A stretch of DNA of 64,000 nucleotides from Cadophora sp. MPI-SDFR-AT-0126 (taxonomy: Eukaryota > Ascomycota > Leotiomycetes > Helotiales > Ploettnerulaceae). The position numbers and the translations under genes are program-made. Below, piece by piece: positions 1 to 10,860 of the stretch; positions within the stretch are counted from its first letter, which is position 1; each line of letters opens with the position of its first letter. The stretch lies in assembly GCA_020747065.1 (NCBI GenBank), contig JAGMVK010000003.1, positions 2,046,001 to 2,110,000 on the forward strand, given 5' to 3'. The notes under the pieces were generated by a model. That model was not told where the DNA came from and made no database searches. It worked only from the letters and a program-made list of their open reading frames with translations.

Positions 1-135
1 AAGAGCGGAGTGTGCTTCATATTCATAAGAATTCTTTTTGTTCTTCTATGTTCTGACTACGTTCTTGTCTTACTTGGACATGAACAAGAGAAACATTAGC
101 ATACGTCGGAAAACTCTAAGACCACTTTTGAGCAT

Positions 136-3100
136 CTACTCCATCTTCAGCACCTCAAATTGCTTGATAGTTTCCTCGAAAGCCTTGGCCTCTGTTTCAA
201 GATCTGCCAGCTTCTTTAACTCAACCTCCTGCAACTCCTTGCTGACCTTCTCCTTGTAACCCTCGTCGTTCAGGATCTTCTTTTGCTTCTCGATGCCGAC
301 CTTGGTCTTATCGAGCTTCTTCGCAGCCTTGGCGATCTCGCCGTCGATATCAACACGGCCCTTGACATGCAGGAAAACGGCGGTGGTGGAGGACACGGAG
401 AAGACGACGCAGCCTGCGGGGCGGGAGTCGGTAGTTGAGAGGACGTCAATTGACGAGACACCTTTGCCAGATAGAGATTTGATAGATTGAATTTGCGCAG
501 TTATGGTGCTATGAGAGGTGGTGTCGGTGGATTGGATGTAGACTGGAATTTTGTTAGCAAGCCATGTTGATTCAAGGGGAAGTTTAGCGAACCTTTAGCT
601 TCGTCCTTGAGTGAGTACTCGGCCATCAGGGAACGAACACCGCGGGATATATCGAGAACAAGCTCGTACGCAGCTTCGGAATCGGGACGGTCCAGCGATT
701 CGTCGTATACAGGAAATTTTGCCAGAGTAATGCTGGGAGTCTTATCCTCTGGCCGTCGGGGAAGGCGCTGCCATAATTCCTCGGTCAAGAAAGGCATGAA
801 TGGGTGGATCATGGTCAGTGCACCCTCGAGAGCCGTGTACAGAGTGTTGAGGGCTGAAAGCTTCTCTTCCTCGCTTCCGTCTTGGAGAATGGCCTTCGAG
901 TTTTCAATGTACACATCGCAAAGCTGGTTGTACCAGAACTGGTAGACAACGGACGTAGATTTCTGGAATTCGCGGTCGTTGATGGCAACATTGATGTCCT
1001 TGGCGGCGATAGTCATCTTATGCAAGATCCAAAGCTCAGCGAGAGACTCCTTGCCAGACAGCTTTGCGGTCTTGTAGGGAACAAAGTCCGCAGGTAATTT
1101 GCCAAGGACGAACTTTGTCGCTTGGTAGATCTTGTTACAGAACTTGCGATAAGCGTGGATGACCTTGACATCGAAAAGAATGTCACCGGACCCGGTGGAG
1201 TACGATACAAGTGCGAATCTTAAAGCATCTGTTCCGCATTGTGGAATTCCATCTGGGAAAGCAGTTTTCTGGTACTTCGTGGCTCTCTCCACCTCGTTAG
1301 GAGCGAGATTGCCGCTCAGAAGCTTTTTATGCAAGTCCTCTAGGGAACATCCTTCGATGAAATCCTGAGGATCGATGACATTTCCCAGAGACTTCGACAT
1401 TTTTCTGCCCTCGGAGTCGCGCACAAGAGAATGGCAGTAGACTTCCGTGAAAGGGACTTTGCCAGTGAGTTTGAGACTGAACATGATCATGCGGGCGATC
1501 CAGAAAAAGAGAATGTCCCATCCAGTCTCCAAAACCGATGTTGGAAATAACGTTTCGAGATCGTGCGTCTTGTTTGGCCATCCCATAGTAGCGAAAGGCC
1601 ACAAGCCAGACGAAAACCACGTGTCTAAAACGTCCTCGTCTCTTTTCAGTGTGAATTTCTTCCCGGGAAGGGCCTTATCTGCTTTAGCTTGAGCTTCTTC
1701 CTCCGTACGACCTGCAAACCAAAGACTGCCGTCGGCTTCATCGTGCTCCTCGCCTTCTATTTGTGCAAAGTACATGGGTGCCTGGTGCCCCCACCACAAT
1801 TGTCTTGACAAGCACCAATCATTTACGTCTGTCATCCAGCGAATGTAGCTCTTCTCGGCTGTTTCTGGCAAGATCTTGATCTCGCCAGACTTCACAACAT
1901 CGAGCGCTGCAGCTGCCATATCCGTCATTTTCATCCACCATTGTGGCTTCAGGAGCGGCTCGATAACATCCTTAGACTTTTCGCAGAGCGGAACAGTCAT
2001 GGCGTTGTCCTTCTTGTCCACGTACAAGCCAGCTTTCTTCAAATCCTCCTGGATTGTATATCGAACGTCGAACCGCTTTTGTCCAACGTAAGGGCCGGCG
2101 TTTTCATTCATGAACCCATCATCAGTAAGAATGTTGATGCGTTCTAGATTGTGACGGGAACCTAGCGCAAAATCGTTTGGATCGTGGGCAGGAGTAATTT
2201 TGACGGCACCAGTACCAAAGTCCTTCTCGACATAGGAATCAGCAACAATGGGCATTTTCCGGCCTGGGATGAAAGGGTGAATAGCATTTTTGCCAACAAG
2301 ATGCTTGTATCGTTCATCATCGGGATGCACAGCGACACCGGTGTCTCCAAGCATAGTTTCTGGACGAGTGGTTGCCACTTCAATCTTCTCATCTGTACCT
2401 TCAATTTCATATTTGAAGTGGACGATGATACCGAACTCGACCTTCTTATCATAGCCAGGAACGTCAAGCAAAGTTCGACCAGTAAGCTCCTTGTTGCTCA
2501 CTTCTAGATTGGAGAGAGAGGTGTTGAGTTTCGTACACCAGTTAACGAGACGATTCTCCCTGTAGATGATGCCTTCCTCATGAAGACTGACGAATGTCTC
2601 TGTAACAGCAGCTGAGAAGTTCTCGTTCATGGTAAATGCCTCTCGAGCCCAGTCCATCGAGCCACCCATTCGTCGGAGAACAGTATTGATCTTCTGATGG
2701 TACTCAGTCTTCCAATCCCAGACAGTTTCCACGAATTTCGGTCTGCCTAGATCGTGACGAGTCTTTCCTTCACGGCGCCACAACATGTTTTCGACAACAT
2801 TTTGTGTGGAAATACCAGCATGATCACAGCCAGGGAGCCACAGTGTTGTTTTGCCGTGCATTCGGTTGAAACGAATCATGACATCCTGAAGGGCATTTCC
2901 GAGCGCATGGCCCATGTGCAGAGCACCAGTGACGTTGGGTGGTGGCTCGACAATAACGAAAGAACCTTCGGGCTTGACTTTGCCATCTGCTGTAAACTCT
3001 GGCTTGAAAAATCCTTCCTTCTCCCACCACGAGTACCATGCTGACTCGACAGCCGTGGGGTTGTATGCTTTGTATTGGGGGTCGTCGAACGATTTGATAA

Positions 3101-3610
3101 TCTTCTTCTCGCCGAATGGGGTATCTTCGACATATGGAGGTAGCACGCCCTCGTCTGCCTTCTTGCTTGCATTGGCCTTCTTTTCCTTTGTCTTGCTAGT
3201 TGTTGGCGCAGAAGCTGCAGCTTTAGCCTTCTTCTGGTCAAATTTCGCCTGCTTTTCCGCCTTTTTTCGCTCTCTCTCAACTGCAGCGACATTTAGCTCA
3301 GTCCCTTGATAAGTATCCTCTAGACATCATGGGTTTGCATACGCTCTTTCTCACTCTTCACCTTTGTGCCAGCCTCCGCGGTTCCAACTTTGCTGCCCGC
3401 ATCTTGTCCCGCGACGTGAGTACCGATAGGATTCGAATTCGTTGCATCTGCGAGAGCAGCTTTGGTCTCCTTGGATACGGGAAGAGGTTTTCCTGAAACA
3501 GGGCCGGTCTCCTCGCCGACTATAAGAACAGGTTGTTAGCGTTCTGTCTCCAGAAGAAAGCAATTGCGCTGTTCCTTACTTGGGTTATGCGACGCAGCGT
3601 TGGTAGCCAT
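136..3610 (-). CDS. VAS1: Valyl-tRNA synthetase, cytosolic form (1100 aa, 4 exons)
   Basis: Charges tRNA-Val with valine for cytosolic translation and probably also for mitochondria. Exons by inference: 3610-3580, 3519-3343, 3280-593, 542-136; all phases agree and the model gives 1100 residues, close to the roughly 1100 of yeast Vas1. Class I signatures are visible: [13 protein letters not shown] (HIGH motif) in the Rossmann fold and KMSKS near the end of the catalytic core, with the CP1 editing domain between. The N-terminus is Lys/Ala-rich and charged ([17 protein letters not shown]) and the last ~70 residues form the coiled coil typical of ValRS. Intron 2 (3342-3281) ends at GCTGCAG after a GCTAAAT branch site; a nearer AAG acceptor would leave only 38 nt. 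The ATG at 3610 (MATNAAS) is the first ATG in frame. The coding potential just upstream is described separately. Confidence 0.95.
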
Positions 3611-3787
3611 TCTGGCAAGAGGGTAGTTGAATGTAAATCTGTATGGCGACCTGCGCACCCAGAGCGTTCTGGACAGAAGCCTAGACGTCGTGCTGGCGAC
3701 CGGACTAAACAATTGAGAAGTTCTGGTGCGTTGGTGGAGATCAGTGGAATATCGTGCGTGGATGATGAGATGTCCTTCAACCTTCAA
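3611..3787 (-). other. In-frame presequence-like extension upstream of the VAS1 ATG
   Basis: The reading frame of the valyl-tRNA synthetase stays open for 59 codons upstream of its ATG, back to a TTG at 3787; an in-frame TAA lies a few codons further up. The stretch contains no ATG. Its second half is rich in Arg, Ser, Thr and aromatic residues with no Asp or Glu (for example SRTLWVRRSPYR), which is the composition of a mitochondrial targeting sequence. Fungal VAS1-type genes are known to make cytosolic and mitochondrial isoforms from one locus by alternative initiation, sometimes at non-AUG codons. In-frame TTG, ATC, ACG and GTG codons are candidates here; an upstream exon is the alternative. 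Confidence 0.6.
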
Positions 3788-3875
3788 GTCAACTACAATT
3801 TATTGTAACCCGCCCGAACCTTTTGTGAGTCAAGTCAACTGGACTGATCCAGTCACAGGCACTAACTAAATTTAC

Positions 3876-3894
3876 AGGCCAGGCCAGGCCAGGC
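3876..3894. repeat. (AGGCC)n pentanucleotide repeat
   Basis: About 3.8 tandem copies of AGGCC in the VAS1/MLH2-like divergent promoter. Confidence 0.85.
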
Positions 3895-3933
3895 ATTGGT
3901 TGGTTCGGCTGACAGTGGGTGCTAGCGATGTCA

Positions 3934-3951
3934 GCCTCGCCTCGCCTCGCC
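3934..3951. repeat. (GCCTC)n pentanucleotide repeat
   Basis: About 3.6 tandem copies of GCCTC. The complementary unit (GAGGC) recurs at 46028-46050 upstream of another gene. Confidence 0.85.
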
Positions 3952-4361
3952 AAAGACTCTAGCATTGAGGTAGCACCCCTGGCCTGGATCTTCTCTTTCC
4001 ACCCCACCATCTTCAATCAACACATCCATCTACATCACCAGTGCCATCATCTCTATCTATCATCCTTTCCCATACGACCCTCTTCTTCAAAGAAAAGTTA
4101 AAGTACGCGCCTTTCCCTATCCGGTTGTGCTCATTGTTATTCTCGCTTCTTCGTTATCATCCTCTCGTGTGGCCGGTTCACTCTACACTCCCTGCAGCCA
4201 GCCTCGCGGGCTCATTCATGCAAGGCTACGATCTTCTGCTGCTTCATCATCAGGCTTACCAGCGTCGGTTTTCGTCTTCGATTCGATGCCTCTCAGCTAC
4301 CATTGACAAAAAGCACATGGATCTGCTTTAGGAAGCCGGTGGCCACTTACTCGTCTGAATC

Positions 4362-7151
4362 ATGGCTGTCATGGCTATCACTGCTCTTCCTGAGGCAACA
4401 ATCCATCTACTTGGCTCAGCTCAAGCTCTCACTACCCCAACATCTCTTGTCAAAGAACTCATTGATAACGCTCTTGATGCTAAAGCTACGTCAATTGATA
4501 TTCTTATCTCTCCGAACACCATCGACAAGATTGAAGTACGAGACAATGGCCACGGTATTCCCCAGGAAGACCTTGATGCTCTCGGTCGGCGTGGACACAC
4601 CAGTAAACTGAGGTCATTTGAAGAACTCAAGTCCATCGGAGGCATTAGTTTGGGGTTCCGAGGGGAAGCTCTCGCGAGTGCCCTGCAATTAGGACTAGTT
4701 TGCATAACTACTAGGACTGAAGGAGAGGCAGTGGCGACTTCCGTCCAGTTGAAAGCTCCCGGGGGTATTGCAAGTCAGAATCGGACATCTCATCCAGTCG
4801 GAACGAAAGTCTCTGTCACCAAATTTCTGCATAATCTTCCCGTCCGAAGACAGACCGCCCAGAAAGATTCAGCAAAGACACTGAAAAGGGTCAAAGAGCT
4901 GCTGCAATCATACGCCTTTGCCCGTCCCAGGGTCAGGTTCTGCCTGAAAGTAGCCAGTGGAGGGAAAGGTTCTTGGTCCTTTGCTCCTCGTCCTAATGAT
5001 GGGATGAAAGAGGCGGCTTCCCAAATTATCGGACGAGATGCGGCAGCCCAATGTATTGAGAAGTCGCTAGTTTTCCCCCAGAAGCCATCACGAGTTGTCC
5101 CTATCGAGAGCGATGCCTCCGACTCGGCCCAGATTAACGTCCCGGTGGCATTTGCATCCGGAGAATTCACCGTCGAGGTTTTCATGCCTATGCCAAAAGC
5201 TACCAACATCGGGCATGGCCAGTACATCTCGGTGGACTCGAGACCAGTGTCACACGATAAAGGCACTATGAGGAAGCTTGTGAGTATCTTCAAATATTAT
5301 GCAAAAGGAGCTGTTCTAGAAGGCGAAGAGAAGCTCAAGGACCCTTTCCTTCGGCTCAACATCAAGTGCCCTGTATCAAGCTACGATCCGAATGTTGAGC
5401 CTGCGAAAGACGACGTGATTTTTCAAGACGAGTCTCTTGTGCTGTCCTCTATTGAGCAGTTGTTCAGTGACGTGTATGGCTTACCCTCGGCTTCGTATAT
5501 CACAGCTACACCAGAGAAACTAGCCGCAGAGCCTGACAACTTCGAGCTCCTAATGTCTCGGAATAAAGCTCAAGAAAACCCACCAAGCTCTAGCGAGCAT
5601 GCGAATCCCGTTCAGCTTCTGGAGGTCATCCCCAAGAGCCAGACACAGGATTCGGTAACCACTAGCAATGGAGCCCTGATACCTGCTTCGAATGAATCTG
5701 CTGAGTCGTCGGAGAAGGATGGAGGACGAGAATGGAGCGTGGATATGTCGAAGGACTTCAGTGAAGCTGTGGAAGGTTCCCAATGGCCAAATCGATCTCG
5801 TCAGAATTTGAGTCGGCAAAACCAACCAGTTCCAGACATTCCAGCTACCCTTGGAAATTCCTTAAATCCATGGATTATTTCCAAAATGAATGCACAAGTT
5901 CGGCCGACGAACATTTCCATTCCCCCTATCTCAGCAGCTTCAGTTCCCTCTAGCACAATTATCCAGTCCACAATGAACTCCCTGCCGACGCCTCAACATT
6001 CGTCCCATCCTGTGGCTGGAGATGTTGAACCGCAGTCCCCCATCAGACCAGCAATGACTAGCCATATGACGAATAGCCATGACTTCCAAACCTTGGCTCT
6101 AACACTTGGTTCTTCTTCATTGCCGGAACCTTGGAGAGTGTCAGAGAATCTACTCCTTTCTACGGCCGATCAACGCCCAACTGTAGCTGAGTCGGATGAT
6201 GGAGTGCTGCCTGGTGATGATTCGGAGGTGTTCAGACGCAGTAATGACTTCAACAGCGCCAGAGCTATCCTGGACGGTCCAATACAAACCTGTGGCCAAC
6301 TTGAAAGCTCGAAGACGTCCAAGAGATTGAGCAAGCCATTTGTCCCATCCATGAGAACCATTGATGATGCTCCGCCACAAGATGGACTACGACAAACAAC
6401 ACTAAAGGGAGGCATCATCTACCCTACCTCAGCTCAGAATAACCATAAACTAGCCAGCCTGGATCCAGATCAGAATGGCGAACTTGCTTGGGCAATGGAC
6501 TTTGAAATCCGGAAGGAGCATGCAAGTCGTCAACGTCGAAAAGAACTTCTAGCTGTTCGTGCAGAAGCAGAAGCAGACATGTCTGCCTCTCTTATCAGAC
6601 GGCGTCGCCCTCAACCTCATGATGAGAGCTTGGAATTAGATCCTACCCATGAAATTATCAGATCATCGCCACACAAGAACCGCTACAATGCTGCCATCGC
6701 CAACCTCGAAGCTGGTCGGCAATCTTCTCATGGGGATGACAGTGCGAGGCCAACTTTAAAGACATCCTTACCAGATGGTGACCCTCGAGCATATCTGATG
6801 AAACGACAAAAGTCAATGCAGCCAATTGTACCAGGCGGACCTACAAGAGCCATGCGTGCCAAATCCAGTCGTCTGCCTCTAGAAAGGATTCCAGAAGCAG
6901 AGATGTTGCACAGCTTGGTATTGAAGTACCCTGTCGATTCGGGCGAAGTCCATACTGCTTTCGAGAAGTCCAAGGTCTACGACGCGTACGTGAATAAAGG
7001 GAGTCAGACTGTAGGTTTGTCGATGAAGTCTCCTGATGCAAAGTTGGTGTTGGCCAGACTTCAAGCAGTTGTTGAGAAATGGATGGAAAAATATCCTGGC
7101 AAGGCATATGAGGTAGAGTATATGTTTGACAGCTTGATCAACGTTCAGTAG
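4362..7151 (+). CDS. MLH2: MutL-family mismatch repair protein, MLH2 type (929 aa)
   Basis: A single open exon. Residues 1-360 are a MutL GHKL ATPase and transducer domain: ELIDNALDA (Glu32, Asn36), RDNGHGI (60-66), the lid GRRGHTSKL (75-83) and GFRGEA (99-104). About residues 400-780 are Ser/Pro-rich and look disordered. The C-terminus lacks the DQHAxxERIxxE endonuclease motif that marks MLH3 and fungal PMS1 (human PMS2), and it also lacks the MLH1-type ending. That combination fits yeast Mlh2/human PMS1, an accessory partner of Mlh1 in mismatch repair and in limiting gene-conversion tracts. The start MAVMAIT is the first ATG in frame; MAIT three codons later is an alternative. The family call rests on motifs, and a diverged MLH3 remains possible. 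Confidence 0.8.
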   Translation: MAVMAITALPEATIHLLGSAQALTTPTSLVKELIDNALDAKATSIDILISPNTIDKIEVRDNGHGIPQEDLDALGRRGHTSKLRSFEELKSIGGISLGFRGEALASALQLGLVCITTRTEGEAVATSVQLKAPGGIASQNRTSHPVGTKVSVTKFLHNLPVRRQTAQKDSAKTLKRVKELLQSYAFARPRVRFCLKVASGGKGSWSFAPRPNDGMKEAASQIIGRDAAAQCIEKSLVFPQKPSRVVPIESDASDSAQINVPVAFASGEFTVEVFMPMPKATNIGHGQYISVDSRPVSHDKGTMRKLVSIFKYYAKGAVLEGEEKLKDPFLRLNIKCPVSSYDPNVEPAKDDVIFQDESLVLSSIEQLFSDVYGLPSASYITATPEKLAAEPDNFELLMSRNKAQENPPSSSEHANPVQLLEVIPKSQTQDSVTTSNGALIPASNESAESSEKDGGREWSVDMSKDFSEAVEGSQWPNRSRQNLSRQNQPVPDIPATLGNSLNPWIISKMNAQVRPTNISIPPISAASVPSSTIIQSTMNSLPTPQHSSHPVAGDVEPQSPIRPAMTSHMTNSHDFQTLALTLGSSSLPEPWRVSENLLLSTADQRPTVAESDDGVLPGDDSEVFRRSNDFNSARAILDGPIQTCGQLESSKTSKRLSKPFVPSMRTIDDAPPQDGLRQTTLKGGIIYPTSAQNNHKLASLDPDQNGELAWAMDFEIRKEHASRQRRKELLAVRAEAEADMSASLIRRRRPQPHDESLELDPTHEIIRSSPHKNRYNAAIANLEAGRQSSHGDDSARPTLKTSLPDGDPRAYLMKRQKSMQPIVPGGPTRAMRAKSSRLPLERIPEAEMLHSLVLKYPVDSGEVHTAFEKSKVYDAYVNKGSQTVGLSMKSPDAKLVLARLQAVVEKWMEKYPGKAYEVEYMFDSLINVQ

Positions 7152-7715
7152 TTGCTGGAAATTTTTGCTTGGAACATGTATGATGAAGTATGACGGGAAA
7201 ATAGGTTGGCTGAAATTTGGCGTTTGGCTGTGTAGCATTTACAAGATACCCATTTGCTTTGAATAGCTCCCAATACATACAGATAAAGAGCTTGACCTCT
7301 CAGACTTAATTGAGAGTAGAAGAAGAAATGTTCTAGAAATTGGGTCCCAACCCAGTATGTAACAAGAGTGATTCGTTTTTAAAATCCTAGGACCACTTCA
7401 TGAACTGACAAAATTGCTACAGCACTAAAGGCTATTCGCAGACGCTGGAGAAGTGGTAGCCACAGCCAAAAAGAAAGAATTCGAAACACTTGAACTGTTG
7501 GGATTATCTGTGTTGTTGTCATCAGGAAGGAAGCGAGATTAGAAAGGGGGGGTGGTGATGTTGGCCCGACGCCGGACGCTAACGAGCTCCCCACTTGTCG
7601 CCAGCAAGGCGCAATTGTGACTCCACTACAAAGTTATTCAACTCCAATTCATGAACTCAATCATCTCCCATCTGCAAACCCTTCTTCATCCTTCAATAGT
7701 CAATCAAGCGCTATC
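7152..7715. other. Intergenic region MLH2-like / PLP enzyme
   Basis: 564 bp. The first part is A/T-rich 3' flank; the last 100 bp before the ATG at 7716 are C/T- and CAA-rich leader. No further gene or repeat was recognised. Confidence 0.4.
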
Positions 7716-9038
7716 ATGGCGCCCCAAGCAGTGAACGGACTTGGTCATGAGAACAACGAAGATCATAGCCCAGATCATGGACTATCAAATCTCTCGCTCT
7801 CTTCCAAAACTATCCATGCCGATGATTACTTGAATGAAGGTTCGGATGTTGCTCCACCAATGCATGTCTCAACTACCTTCAGATATGACCGAAATCCCGA
7901 GAATCTGAAAGCTTGGGGAGAGCGTCAGGTATGTCTATTCATGGCAAGTGAAAAGTGGGCAAAGCAGCTAAGAAAAACATCACAGCCCGGAGAGAGCTAC
8001 GAGGGTCACATCTACTCTCGGTACACCGCGCCAAACACCACCCGCTTTGAAGCCATTCTCTCAGACATCCTTAAAGGACCAACTCTGACCTACGGCTCTG
8101 GTCTAAGCGCTTTCCACGCCTTATTGGTGTTCCTCAACCCCAAGCAAATCTCCATTGGAGAAGGCTACCACGGCTGCCACGGTGTCATTGGCATCCACCA
8201 GAAGCTCACGGGACTTAAGAAGATCCCTCTGGATTGCTCACCTGAAGATCTTCAACCTGGTGATATCGTGCATGTTGAAACGCCGCTGAATCCCACTGGC
8301 ACGGCGTACAACTTGAAGGTTTTTGCCGAGAAGGCTCATGCTAGGGGTGCCTTCCTCACTGTCGATGCTACGTTTGGACCGCCGCCTCTGCAAGATCCTT
8401 TCCTTTGGGGAGCGGATATTGTTATGCATAGTGGAACGAAGTATGTTGGTGGCCACTCTGATATGCTTTGTGGCATCCTGGCAGTGAACCCGAAGCGAGA
8501 GGGCTGGTTTGAGAAGTTGTTTACCGAGAGGCAATTCATCGGCAATGTGATGGGGAATATGGAGGGATGGTTGGGCATCCGAAGTGTGAGAACTTTGGAG
8601 GTTCGCGTTGAAAGACAGGCTGCCAATGCTGCGAAGTTGGTGGCTTGGTTGGAAAATGCGCTCCATCCCGAGAAGGATGGTGATTCTAAGGAGGGCAAGA
8701 CCATCCGGAAAGTCTTGGCTAAGATTGAGCATGCTAGCTTGCAGGCTGAAGATATCAAGGACGGGTGGCTGACAAAGCAGATGCCGAATGGGTTTGGGCC
8801 AGTCTTCTCTATTTACTTGAAGGAAATGAACCACGCTCGCCGCTTACCGAGCACGCTGAAGCTGTTCCATCATGCTACTAGTTTGGGCGGTGTTGAGAGC
8901 TTGATCGAGTGGCGGTCAATGACAGATTCTAAGGTCGATACTACTCTTTTGAGAGTTAGTGTTGGGCTTGAGGGATGGGAAGATCTGAGGGATGATCTAC
9001 TGCAGGGCTTCAAGACTCTTGCTGGTGAAGATAAGTGA
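7716..9038 (+). CDS. PLP-dependent Cys/Met-metabolism (trans-sulfuration family) enzyme, 421 aa
   Basis: A fold-type I PLP enzyme of the cystathionine gamma-synthase/beta-lyase family. It carries YGSGLSA, an NPTG motif (172-176), Asp198 for the pyridine nitrogen and SGTKY with the PLP lysine at about residue 223. The start is the ATG at 7716 (context ATCATGG); upstream in-frame codons contain no ATG. A 57-nt intron is likely at 7929-7985 (CAG|GTATGT ... GCTAAGA ... ACAG). It is a multiple of three and free of stops, so an unspliced reading stays open but inserts 19 residues. Similar fungal proteins (yeast YHR112C type) are putative cystathionine lyases or synthases; the exact reaction cannot be read from sequence. 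It runs convergent with the Zn2Cys6 gene, with 257 bp between stops. Confidence 0.88.
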   Translation: MAPQAVNGLGHENNEDHSPDHGLSNLSLSSKTIHADDYLNEGSDVAPPMHVSTTFRYDRNPENLKAWGERQVCLFMASEKWAKQLRKTSQPGESYEGHIYSRYTAPNTTRFEAILSDILKGPTLTYGSGLSAFHALLVFLNPKQISIGEGYHGCHGVIGIHQKLTGLKKIPLDCSPEDLQPGDIVHVETPLNPTGTAYNLKVFAEKAHARGAFLTVDATFGPPPLQDPFLWGADIVMHSGTKYVGGHSDMLCGILAVNPKREGWFEKLFTERQFIGNVMGNMEGWLGIRSVRTLEVRVERQAANAAKLVAWLENALHPEKDGDSKEGKTIRKVLAKIEHASLQAEDIKDGWLTKQMPNGFGPVFSIYLKEMNHARRLPSTLKLFHHATSLGGVESLIEWRSMTDSKVDTTLLRVSVGLEGWEDLRDDLLQGFKTLAGEDK

Positions 9039-9295
9039 TCAGAAATAAGAATTTCCAGCATAAACTTAGACATAAATGGTAATCTAGTCAAATACACCCT
9101 TTACTTGAGCGTCAATAATGATAATTGTCAACCATTTGAGTGTCAAGGTGTGTCTTTCCAACGCAAAGTGGAATTGTAAGAATGGACGGACACCATTGAC
9201 TTAAATCTGGAAGGATGTTTGGCGACAGGCTCAACTTCCTCACTATTCCAGGTATTGCTCTGTTCTTAAAGTCTCGATCCTGCCATCTTACTAAC

Positions 9296-10860
9296 CTACA
9301 GCTCTACTGTTCCCGATGGCGTCCTCCAAGCATCGTCTTCGCGCTCACTATCCCGACCCATCTGCTCGATCGCCTCTACCAGATCCTCAAAAGTCTGACG
9401 TATATGCGGTAGCAATTTGCTCGAGAAAGCATCAAGCACAGGATGTAAACATCTCATTTCATACAATATATCGACAACCGTGGGGTGAAACCCAGACGAT
9501 ACAGCGAAGACTTTTAGCAGTGGCGACTCGTACGCAGGATCAGATGGTGATGGATTGGTCGAAGATGGCGTGTATGGTGGGGATGCTGGTTGCAGAGCCT
9601 GAGATTCTGATATCACGGCTGTCAAATGGTTGGTGGTGCAGAGCATGTGAAGAAATACACCAGCTACTGAGAAGGTTTGGATTCCGCCGCGAAGATTGAT
9701 CATTTGTCGGAGACCGTTGAGGTGAGTCTCGACTTCCTCTGGTTCGCCGATGATGCTCTAGTTGTCGAAATTCGTTAAAGTGGCTCGTCAATGATTCTGA
9801 TAATCAGACTCTAGGATGTTGAAAAGATACTTACGACAATATGAGTGAGGAGCAGAACAGCGGAAAGCGTCTCATCAGTAATTGCCTGAGCGGGATTACG
9901 CAAAGCTTCGTTCAACACTTGAATCGTCTGAGCTTTGTAGAAGAGTGACTCGACTGTGTCTTTGTAGCCGTGGAGTCCAGCATCGTGGATCGCTGCCACG
10001 TACAAGGTTGTGCTGAATAGAGTAGGGTTGGCTATGGCGGCTGACAGCCATAGAGGATTTGTACAGTATTGGGAGTGAATCTGAGTTGGGAAAAGTGCGA
10101 GGGTTGTATTCCCTATTGGCAAGATTAGCGGCAAGAGACTCTCCTAGACTTTTTCAAGGCGTACAATGGTGCATCAATGCATGGACACGTGGAGTGCTCT
10201 TTGCAGGGAGCACTTGAAAGGGGTCTATTCTCCCTGCCATGAGGACAGCATCAGACATTACAGGGCTGCAGTCTCTGGTTTCGGCCGAGAGGTTCGGAAG
10301 GTTCCCGCATATTCTACATATACCAAACACTGCATCAAGCAGCATACTCGTAAACTCTACGGAAGTAACTTCAGTATTAATGAATAGAATATCGTGGGAG
10401 AGTAGTACCAGGATGATGGCAAGGACAATTGCAGCATGTGGGCTTTGGAGCAGAACGTTGGGAGCAAGTCAAGTTGCGCTTTACTTGTACATTGTTGCTG
10501 AAAATTTCATACTCCTCTGATGATTCACTTCGTGCTCGTTGTGAAATGCTCTTCGGTGGGGTACAGTTTACCGCCTCGTGAGGTATGAATTGGACTGCAG
10601 CTCCAGGCTCCCTTTTCTTGCTTGGTCTTGAAGATTCATAATCACAACTCGTGATATTCTTGAAATGTACTCGACATCTTTTGCACACAGGCTTCTGTTC
10701 ATCGCACTAACTCGAATCAGCCTACACAAAATATAAGTCAATTTGAAGGAGGAGTTCCAACCTTCACTTTTCGGACTTTGCAAGCTCTACAGCCAGTAAT
10801 GGATTTCTTATGTGCCCTCTGAGGCACCGGATTGGAGTGGATGTACATGATTTGATCCAT
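9296..10860 (-). CDS. Zn2Cys6 fungal transcription factor, Fungal_trans_2 type (436 aa, 5 exons)
   Basis: Exons by inference: 10860-10762, 10706-10513, 10442-10165, 10112-9835, 9757-9296, total 1311 nt in frame. The binuclear zinc cluster spans exons 1 and 2: Cys24-x2-Cys27-x6-Cys34-x6-Cys41-x2-Cys44-x9-Cys54, with the basic stretch KVRKVK. The rest matches the all-helical fungal-specific domain, with the diagnostic ETHLNGLRQMINLRGG in the last exon. Donors and acceptors: GTTGGA/TTAG, GTATGA/AAAG, GTACGC/ATAG and GTAAGT/CTAG; the first donor is weak. The gene is divergent from the alpha/beta hydrolase with about 600 bp between start codons, so a role as local regulator is reasonable but inferred. 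The C-terminus is short for the family, and a further 3' exon cannot be excluded. Confidence 0.8.

Larger units (their letters stand above)
3611..4361. promoter_or_regulatory. Divergent promoter region, VAS1 / MLH2-like
   Basis: About 750 bp lie between the two start codons. It holds the presequence-like extension (3611-3787), two pentanucleotide repeats near 3876 and 3934, and a long C/T-rich, TTC-rich stretch from about 4000 to 4300 reading toward the MutL-like gene, typical of fungal 5' UTRs. No clear TATA box was seen. Confidence 0.5.

Noticed and set aside
3305..3342. 38-nt intron in VAS1 using the AAG at 3305
   Set aside because: Too short for a fungal intron and a poor acceptor; GCTGCAG at 3281 with GCTAAAT branch keeps the same frame and gives the expected EKELERER sequence.
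10378..10520. Reading exon 2 of the Zn2Cys6 gene straight through to a TAA near 10378
   Set aside because: This ends in a Cys-rich nonsense tail. Splicing GTATGA (10512) to CAAAG (10443) moves into a frame that continues in the regulator domain.
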